Part shown: positions 16,901 through 21,289 of the stretch, in pieces | Position numbering within the stretch: the first letter of the stretch is position 1 | How the letters are laid out: each line of letters starts with the position of its first letter | Source of the DNA: Saccoglossus kowalevskii | Lineage: Eukaryota; Hemichordata; Enteropneusta; Harrimaniidae | NCBI RefSeq assembly: GCF_000003605.2 | Contig: NW_003140812.1 | Location: 535,018 to 556,306, forward strand | Direction of reading: 5' to 3' | DNA length: 21,289 nt | Translations under genes and position numbers: made by a program | The notes under the pieces: model-generated | Database searches by the model: none | Seen by the model: only the letters and a program-made list of their open reading frames with translations | What the model was told of the DNA's origin: nothing

Positions 16901-18534
16901 AAAACAAAAATGCATTGAAGAGAGATGAATCTTTTTTACCGCTGACCAATTTCCCCAATGTCATTGTCTTTACCATTTGAAATTTTTGTCAATTTTGATG
17001 CGACATATTCTAAATTTTAAAGTTTAAATTTTTTCAATAAATTATTTTGGACTTTGGTGCTTTTATGGTTAATGATATGCAAATTACCTAATAAATATGC
17101 ACATATGGTATATAGAACTATTTTGTGAATGGTGACAAAAGTTGACTTTGGTGCTCAAAGGGTTAATGATATGCAAATTACCTAATAAATATGCACATAT
17201 GGTATATAGAACTATTTTGTGAATGGTGACAAAAGTTGACTTTGGTGCTCAAAGGTTAATAAATTACAGACAACTCAATACATTGGTTCCGTTCTAGCCA
17301 AAAGTTGTACTGTACAATACTTTATTTTCACTTGGAATGAATTTTCGCTGTAGGAATGATTCAGTAAAAATAAAATCCAGCGAATATATATGTTTTCCCA
17401 TATTTTACGTTAAACTTGTCAAAAATCAATGAAAATAAATTCCATACAAAACACCCAAAAAGTCTTCTCAGCGAAAATTAATTCCAGCTAAAATAAAGTA
17501 TTTTACAGTATCTCAATTGATCGTAAGAAATTGATGTTTAGTCAGTATAACTAGACTTAAAATAAAATATTGATACTTTTCACATTAAGAAGTTCAGTAA
17601 TATTAATAAAAACATTGCTTTACAGGTGGTGCCAAATAAACGGTTAATGAAAATTTGCTATAAATTCCCACTGAAACAAAATTATTGGTTTTCATGGTCA
17701 GTTTATTTTGGCACTCATAAGTGATATATATAATCAGTTCAAGTTACAAGTTGCATTGTTTGTTCACGACGTTCTTCATGACAGACCCCCCCCCCCCTAA
17801 CATTTTAAATCATATTTTTTGTCATTAGATGATGCTTTTGAACTTGGTAAAAAGAATATCCTCCTTCCGTCAAAAGATAAATGTAGATTAGAACAAATAT
17901 CTATTAAATTTGTCGGCCCTGTGGTTTGGAACAGTGTTCCAGAACATATAAAAAACTCTTCACTCATGATACACTTTAAAAAAATCTGTTTGAATTATAG
18001 TCTATCAACTGTTTTCATTAGTGTTGTATATTTGAATATTATTTCCATAATTTTCTTTATTTTGAAAATTAGTAAAACTGGAAAAAGTCTGTACATTTAG
18101 AACAGTCATCAATGTAATTTAATGTAAAATTATTATACAATTGTTGAACTCGATTAGTTGCTAATTAGTTGCAACTATTTTCCCGTTTTCTCTTTCTCAT
18201 AACTATTAATTTCCGTTTTTATTTTTATTAAGTATGTATCAAGTGAAATAAAGTTAACTGTCTGCTCAATAAAGCTGTTCTAGAAATTAATATTTCTCAT
18301 AATAGTCATTATTAATTCAGAATTAATAATAATTTACTTTTGTCTTATCACAATTAGGAAATAGCAGTAAAGACAAAAGATTTAATCAACAATCTGAAGA
18401 CCCTGGCAACACCCAGTGAGGATGGCGGTACACCTAAAATAACACTGGAAGCTCTTCAAGAAAGACAGATGCCACCAGCAATGGAGAATTTCCTCTTTAA
18501 TCTGGCTGCTGCCGAAGGTTTTGTGCAATTCTAA
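7894..18534 (+). CDS. DENND10: DENN domain-containing protein 10 (FAM45), complete, seven exons
   Basis: Seven exons join in phase into 353 codons plus stop, close to the 357 residues of the human protein. Family hallmarks in order: [20 protein letters not shown] (residue 10 on), [45 protein letters not shown] (about 144), [37 protein letters not shown] (about 193), [30 protein letters not shown] (about 268) and [15 protein letters not shown] near the end. No signal peptide or membrane segment is seen. DENND10 is a compact DENN-module protein on late endosomes, linked in the literature to Rab27 and to the Commander/CCC trafficking complex. The start is chosen from homology; the context GGAAGATGG is good. 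It shares its promoter with EIF3A. All introns are GT-AG, but the exon 3 donor is weak. Confidence 0.96.
8246..8268 (+). repeat. Poly-G tract
   Basis: About 21 bases that are G except for a single A, a possible G-quadruplex and a likely sequencing-length uncertainty. Confidence 0.8.
8599..8752. mobile_element. TTAA-flanked MITE (154 bp)
   Basis: TTAA (8595-8598), then AGGGGAAACTTCC; the right end is GGAAGTGCCCCT followed by TTAA (8753-8756). The imperfect 12-13 bp inverted ends and TTAA duplication fit a non-autonomous Kolobok or piggyBac element. Open frames across it have no coding signal. Confidence 0.6.
8873..8925. repeat. Perfect-stem hairpin with one bulge
   Basis: Left arm 8873-8893 (AGCCCTGTGTACAGTCTG then TTC) pairs with right arm 8904-8925 over 21 bp with one bulged A and a 10-base loop. 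No TA or TTAA borders seen. It could be a foldback transposon relic or, as transcribed intron, a hairpin RNA. Confidence 0.65.
9715..9787. mobile_element. Very short TTAA-flanked foldback element (73 bp)
   Basis: TTAA at 9711-9714 and 9788-9791 flank a nearly complete palindrome: left AGCGAGGGAGTCGTCACCT, right AGGTGACAACCCTCCCGCT, meeting at ATGGCCAT. It is much more GC-rich than its surroundings. Confidence 0.55.
9855..10051 (+). CDS. DENND10: DENND10 coding exon 2 (residues 14-79)
   Basis: Acceptor cattttag| and donor TCTAGG|GTAGGA, phase 0. It encodes [16 protein letters not shown] through [12 protein letters not shown]. Confidence 0.95.
10094..10135. repeat. ATT/TATAA microsatellite
   Basis: Alternating TATTATAT/ATAATATT words with only A and T, self-complementary. 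Confidence 0.75.
10580..10594 (+). repeat. Poly-C tract
   Basis: Fifteen consecutive C. A further C run of 12 lies at 17786-17797. Confidence 0.85.
10653..10836. mobile_element. TA-flanked MITE, copy C (184 bp)
   Basis: Begins TACTGTAAAAAACTTTATTT and ends AAAGTATTTTACAGTA. Same orientation and inner words (CATACAAAACATCCAAAAAG) as copies A and E. Confidence 0.7.
10862..11090 (+). CDS. DENND10: DENND10 coding exon 3 (residues 80-155)
   Basis: Acceptor ctgtttcag|. It encodes [18 protein letters not shown] through [14 protein letters not shown]. It ends phase 1 at AAAAG|GTCTGA, a poor donor, but phase with exon 4 and homology both require it. Confidence 0.93.
11091..13138 (+). other. DENND10 intron 3
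   Basis: Non-coding. It contains a GC-richer block bounded by inverted words (11295-12216) and, on the minus strand, a 154-codon Cys/Leu-rich open frame (12522-12986) without recognisable family. Confidence 0.75.
11295..12216. mobile_element. Possible DNA-transposon relic with GGGCGCTAA-type inverted ends
   Basis: TTAGCGCCC at 11311-11319 is matched by GGGCGCTAA at 12198-12206, with ACCGTA/CCGTAA words outside them and repeated GGGGTGGG(T/C)GCTT words inside both ends (11352 and 12122). Composition differs from the flanks. There is no transposase frame. Borders and class are uncertain. Confidence 0.4.
13139..13250 (+). CDS. DENND10: DENND10 coding exon 4 (residues 156-192)
   Basis: Acceptor tctgtacag| and donor CACCAG|GTGAAT, phase 2. 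It encodes [20 protein letters not shown] then [17 protein letters not shown]. Confidence 0.94.
13398..14310 (+). repeat. Minisatellite 1, about 29/31-bp unit
   Basis: Degenerate tandem array of roughly 30 units of the type CATGTGATCTATGTGCA followed by (C/A)TGTTCACCTGT(GT). Unit length switches between 29 and 31 with an optional GT; units toward 14100-14300 are more decayed. Confidence 0.9.
14409..14880 (+). repeat. Minisatellite 2, exact 20-bp unit, about 23 copies
   Basis: Unit CACCTGCCATGTGCTATATT with C/T variation in TG(C/T)CAT; spacing is strictly 20 bp. Each unit has two E-boxes (CACCTG and CATGTG). All three forward frames are open and encode the same 20-residue Cys/His-rich repeat ([20 protein letters not shown] and permutations). 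One frame (ATG 14383 to stop 15189) continues in frame into DENND10 exon 5. Confidence 0.95.
14937..15148 (+). CDS. DENND10: DENND10 coding exon 5 (residues 193-263)
   Basis: Acceptor tataccag| and donor AAAAG|GTGAGT, phase 1. It encodes [29 protein letters not shown] and [19 protein letters not shown]. Confidence 0.95.
15149..15785 (+). other. DENND10 intron 5
   Basis: Non-coding; a C-rich patch at 15382-15396 and otherwise nothing recognised. Confidence 0.8.
15786..15880 (+). CDS. DENND10: DENND10 coding exon 6 (residues 264-295)
   Basis: Acceptor caatgtag| and donor ATTAAG|GTGAGT, phase 0. It encodes [20 protein letters not shown] followed by [12 protein letters not shown]. Confidence 0.94.
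15956..16148. mobile_element. Diverged relative of the TA-flanked MITE (copy D)
   Basis: Starts TACTGTAAAACCATTTATTT and later carries CCAGTGAATAATTAAAAT and CATACAAATAC, echoing copies A/C/E, but the right end is not recognisable. Confidence 0.35.
16497..16715 (+). repeat. Dispersed repeat, copy 2
   Basis: Second copy of the repeat described at 1886-2085, in the same orientation with moderate divergence and small gaps. Confidence 0.6.
17067..17254 (+). repeat. Exact 94-bp tandem duplication
   Basis: Units 17067-17160 and 17161-17254 appear identical, starting GGTTAATGATATGCAAATTA, and a third partial unit starts after 17254. Each contains the octamer ATGCAAAT. Full identity means a recent event or an assembly artefact. 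Confidence 0.9.
17308..17510. mobile_element. TA-flanked MITE, copy E (203 bp)
   Basis: Begins TACTGTACAATACTTTATTT and ends AAAGTATTTTACAGTA. Closest to copy A in inner sequence. Confidence 0.75.
17799..18285 (+). mobile_element. 5'-truncated LINE 3' end (CR1/L2-like tail)
   Basis: The frame up to the stop at 18098-18100 includes [20 protein letters not shown], then [19 protein letters not shown]. The pattern (F/Y)xGPxxWNSxPxxIKxSxxxxxFKK is the usual C terminus of CR1/L2/Rex-type reverse transcriptase ORFs. What follows is an AT-rich 3' UTR with AATAAAG near 18248 and 18270. It is preceded by a C run. Not a host gene. Confidence 0.65.
18358..18534 (+). CDS. DENND10: DENND10 coding exon 7 (residues 296-353, stop)
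   Basis: Acceptor cacaattag|. It encodes [19 protein letters not shown] through [18 protein letters not shown] and ends GFVQF; TAA at 18532-18534. Confidence 0.95.
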   Translation, partial: EIAVKTKDLINNLKTLATPSEDGGTPKITLEALQERQMPPAMENFLFNLAAAEGFVQF

Positions 18535-18657
18535 AAATTGAATTACAGTTAGTGATGGCTGCAAAAAAGGAATGGATCACAAATACTGAACTATTGAGGG
18601 CGCAGTTTTTAGTACAAGTGAATCACTGCATTCAGAAAGTTATCAATATCACAATGA

Positions 18658-18663
18658 AATAAA
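18658..18663 (+). terminator. DENND10 poly(A) signal
   Basis: AATAAA 124 bases after the stop codon, followed by a T-rich stretch. Confidence 0.7.
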
Positions 18664-18838
18664 CTGATCATTGTACATTTTAATATTTGTGTAATACATT
18701 TTAAATGAATATTTAGAATTCCCCATGATAAACTATTGCAAACTACATCTAAAGTTACTCGGCTCGGAACATGTTACTGATTCTCCAAAGAGGTTGCGAA
18801 TTTGACGTCAGTAAAAGGTATAGATTTGATTGAAAGTA

Positions 18839-19014
18839 CACTGTAACCTCGTTATAACAAACTCTTTGGGGGACATACAATTAGTTTGTTATAGTGAAAT
18901 GTTCACTATAATGAAGCACATAATACATTGGGTTTGTTGTGAGCGGGAGACCTGCTCTGTTCATTATATCAGGAAATTCATTATAAAGGTGTTCATTATA
19001 TTGAGGTTACAGTG
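18839..19014. mobile_element. Mariner-like MITE (176 bp)
   Basis: Perfect 12-bp ends CACTGTAACCTC / GAGGTTACAGTG flanked by TA on both sides (18837-18838, 19015-19016). Inner arms continue imperfectly (GTTATAACAAAC / GTTCATTATATT). The TIR and TA duplication are typical of Tc1/mariner. It has no coding frame. Confidence 0.8.
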
Positions 19015-19209
19015 TACCTGTAAAACATGTGTCCAATCAGAGTAGCTCTATGGCAATGGATATACAACCAAATGACGAGTTGAATTTTCAAAAGAGTACA
19101 TACTCACTGATTAGAATCTGTCAACGTATAGCGATGAGACAATGGCTGAATAAACATAAGTTGGTTGACAAAGCTCTCCAGTGATGCATGCATTCCTTGG
19201 GAGACTTAA

Positions 19210-19609
19210 AGGGGAACCTATACTATAAGTAGGGAAAGATGGCCACCGCAATTAGTGTGCTAATCTGAACCAAGCCGCTCACATCATGGCGAGAGCTCCG
19301 GGGATTGTGCCATTTACGATGTTTAGAGATCAATCTGTGATTTCAAATACATTTCTATGGGGGCATGAATATGTACGATAGCGATTACACTCATCTGGTT
19401 GGGCTTTTGATGTGTAAATGTTGTTGTTTTCGGTCGAAACGTGCCGCAACATGTAAAAATCATGAGTTTAAAATGGCAGCTAATGTATGCAAAATGCCTG
19501 CACAGTTTGATTAAGCGAGCATAATAAGCATTCTTTTACTTACTAGACAGAGGCAGAGTTAATTACCAATGAGCATGTGGTGCAATCCATGGGATTGAGC
19601 GGTTCCCCT
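19210..19609. mobile_element. TTAA-flanked MITE (400 bp)
   Basis: TTAA (19206-19209), AGGGGAACC, ... GGTTCCCCT, TTAA (19610-19613). The TTAA duplication and AGGG ends fit Kolobok or piggyBac. The interior is GC-richer than its flanks and has no transposase. Confidence 0.75.
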
Positions 19610-20444
19610 TTAAATCATAATTGTGATATCAATTTCCTAATTGTTCCAAACTGGAATATGAAAGTTATGAAACACATCAAGTATATCTGTTAATTTTCAA
19701 TAAGGTATAACCCTTTCCAATCAATAAATCTCAATTCTAGTTTTACCAATTTGGTTTGTATCATCTTTATCCATTTTTCACAATTTTTAGTCTGATTGTC
19801 TAGTTCTGCTTTTATAATTACACTAAAATAACATATACTTAGAAACATATCTTTATGTCTTTGCAAACACAATATGATCTATTTGCCTCATTAGTAGTGT
19901 TCATATGAACATTTGTGTTTACAATTCTTCCAAGGGGAATTTGGATAATGACACGATCTAAATCCTACTTTGAGCCAATAAACTTTCCTTTGTGTTTATG
20001 AGTAGCATTCACGCTCAGCTCCTTAGCACTGGCTAAGAGGTAAAATACCTAGCTACTGTAATGACTGAAGATTTTTGTATATTCTTAACAAGTTTAGTCG
20101 TTCTTTAGTCCATGCTAGAAACTGTTTCCCCTTGTGTGTGAACGCATTTAGGTCTGTTCAAAATGCAAATATATGAGATTAGCTTAAATCTTGGCCTGTA
20201 CTTAGTGTAGCATGAAAACTACTAGAGCCCCTTTGTTGTGTAAAACAGCAAATATTCTATTGGTGTCTGGAGTGGGAACAGACAACATGCCTTCACAAAA
20301 TAATTAATATTACAGGTAAATGAATAAATAAGTACCAGTAAATTACAAAAATGTGTATTATAATAATAAAACTCAATAAATGTTAAACCCCCAGTTCAGT
20401 TTCATCATCCTTTAGTAATATGTCTTCTAAAGTGGTTTTGTTGT

Positions 20445-20625
20445 TTACCATTTATAAACAATTTCTCTCAAAAGTGGCATTGGTTCAAGGGAACCATTTT
20501 CTGTCCGAGATCTACCAGCATTTTTATTTGCATGATCAAGTTTTAAAAATACATGTGATTCTTCATGTACAAGTCTTCTCTCTAATTGTTCACATTGTTC
20601 ACATAAATCAAAATCATCACAGTTT
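20445..20625 (-). CDS. Last exon of a ZZ-type zinc-finger gene
   Basis: Acceptor ctttttacag| at 20626 and 59 codons to TAA (20447-20445). It begins NCDDFDLCEQCEQ, has HEESHVFLKLD about 20 residues in, and ends LEPMPLLREIVYKW. This is the second half of a ZZ domain: CxxCxDFDLCxxCE, then the two His of HxxxHVF. With the upstream exon at 21187 it makes one complete ZZ finger (join TGTGG|A, giving KCGNCDD). ZZ fingers bind N-terminal degrons or histone tails and occur in p62/SQSTM1, NBR1, HERC2 and others. The C-terminal position with a 30-residue tail does not tell me which family. Convergent with DENND10. Confidence 0.8.
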
Positions 20626-20646
20626 CTGTAAAAAGAAAAAAAAGAA

Positions 20647-20797
20647 TACTGTAAAATATTTTAGCTGGGATATAATTTTCGCTGAATAGACTTTTTCGGT
20701 GTTTTGTATGAAATTTATTTTAAAATGGATTTTATTTTCACTGAATCATTTCTTCTGCAAAAATTTATTCTGAGTGAAAATAAAGTATTCCACAGTA
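20647..20797. mobile_element. TA-flanked MITE, copy F (151 bp, shortened)
   Basis: Starts TACTGTAAAATATTTTAGCT, ends AAAGTATTCCACAGTA; orientation as copy B. Confidence 0.7.
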
Positions 20798-21046
20798 TTA
20801 GACCAGGCAAAATGAAGGCAAATAATATTTTTAAAAGAACATCCGCTTGAAAAAATGGAAAATATTTGCATGTTGATTGCATAAAAAAATCAAAATTAAA
20901 ATATATTAAAAATTCATGACAACCTTGAAAACCCAACTTTATTGGTACTAATACAGAACAAAATACTGAGACAAGACCATTCTGGTAAATTGCTCAGTAC
21001 TGACTTGTGCAAAACCTGTTTTGACAGACTGAGACCGAATTATAAG

Positions 21047-21150
21047 TCCCTGTTTTCAAACTTCATTTGTACGGGGACTAATAAGAGGACTTTGATCACA
21101 CACTACACCAGTATGGATAGCCAAGTCACCTACCCACAATGCAATAGCCA
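21047..21150 (-). pseudogene. Decayed tandem copy of the ZZ exon
   Basis: The minus strand reads LAIALWVGDLAIHTGVVCD then QSPLISPRTNEV and stop. The intact exon has the same lead-in followed by CDHCDQCPLIGVRYKCG. The copy lacks 9 bp lying between two GATCACA direct repeats on the plus strand, removing one Cys of the first CxxC, and has lost the RYKC motif. It cannot form a zinc site. Confidence 0.6.
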
Positions 21151-21289
21151 GATCACCTACCCACAATGCAATATTGTATTACTTACCCACACTTGTAACG
21201 TACACCAATAAGAGGACACTGATCACAATGATCACACACTACACCAGTATGGATAGTCAAGTCACTTACCCACAATGCAATAGCCAGAG
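21080..21289. repeat. Tandem duplication, about 128-bp period
   Basis: AATAAGAGGAC...GATCACACACTACACCAG...CCCACAATGCAATAGCCAGA occurs at 21080-21150 and 21208-21289. It covers the ZZ exon and the intron border. TACCCACAATGCAA occurs at about 21131, 21158 and 21267, the same word as in the EIF3A/DENND10 promoter. Confidence 0.8.
21187..21289 (-). CDS. Penultimate exon of the ZZ-type zinc-finger gene (partial)
   Basis: The minus strand is open from the window edge and encodes SDLTIHTGVVCDHCDQCPL followed by IGVRYKC, the first half of a ZZ domain (HxGVxCDxC...P(I/L)xGxRYKC). It ends at the donor TGTGG|GTAAGT. No convincing acceptor is seen before the window edge, so the exon probably starts further right. 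The next exon (20625) continues in phase. An extra Cys in QCPL is unusual for the family. Confidence 0.75.

Larger units (their letters stand above)
15881..18357 (+). other. DENND10 intron 6
   Basis: The longest intron. It contains a diverged MITE-like copy (15956-16148), dispersed repeat copy 2, a 94-bp tandem duplication, MITE copy E and a LINE 3' end. Confidence 0.8.
18664..20444. other. Intergenic region between convergent DENND10 and ZZ-domain gene
   Basis: Contains a mariner-like MITE and a 400-bp TTAA element. From 19614 to 20444 I see only AT-rich sequence, part of which should be the 3' UTR of the minus-strand gene; no clear AATAAA for that gene was found close to its stop. Confidence 0.7.
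20626..21186 (-). other. Intron of the ZZ gene
   Basis: Holds MITE copy F (20647-20797) close to the acceptor and, near the donor, a decayed tandem copy of the ZZ exon (about 21047-21150). Confidence 0.65.

Noticed and set aside
17819-18100. ORF in DENND10 intron 6 considered as an extra exon
   Set aside because: Its sequence is a LINE reverse-transcriptase tail, and exons 6 and 7 join in phase without it.

Overview
This is animal nuclear DNA. It is AT-rich (by eye about two-thirds A+T), its genes are split by short GT-AG introns, and it is full of small non-autonomous transposon copies. The two main genes are EIF3A and DENND10 (FAM45). To my knowledge they are also divergent neighbours on human chromosome 10, so this looks like an old metazoan linkage. 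The protein sequences, compact introns and repeat types suggest a marine-type invertebrate; I cannot name the species.

Layout. Positions 1-66 (+) hold the last 21 codons of an unidentified gene with an acidic tail. It is followed by a perfect histone-type 3' stem-loop and a purine-rich element. It lies opposite EIF3A, inside or next to its tenth intron. Positions 816-7545 (-) are the first ten coding exons of EIF3A (residues 1-479, phases consistent throughout); the rest of that gene lies left of the window. Positions 7546-7893 are a 348-bp divergent promoter with CRE, YY1, ETS and ZNF143/Staf-like motifs. Positions 7894-18534 (+) are the complete seven-exon DENND10 gene (353 residues), with a poly(A) signal at 18658. 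Positions 18535-20444 are intergenic, with two short transposon copies. Positions 20445-21289 (-) hold the last two exons of an unidentified gene ending in a ZZ-type zinc finger, tail-to-tail with DENND10. A decayed tandem copy of its ZZ exon sits in the intron.

Repeats: a family of about 200-bp TA-flanked MITEs (five good copies and one doubtful one), three unrelated TTAA-flanked elements, one mariner-like MITE, two LINE 3' remnants, a 94-bp exact tandem duplication, and two adjacent minisatellites in DENND10 intron 4. The 20-bp minisatellite unit can be derived from the 29-bp unit by one 9-bp deletion. The 20-bp array is open in all three forward frames and reads in frame into DENND10 exon 5.

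EIF3A (translation initiation scaffold) and DENND10 (endosomal DENN/Commander protein) do not share a pathway; what links them is the housekeeping-type divergent promoter. No tRNA, rRNA, CRISPR or prokaryotic features were seen.
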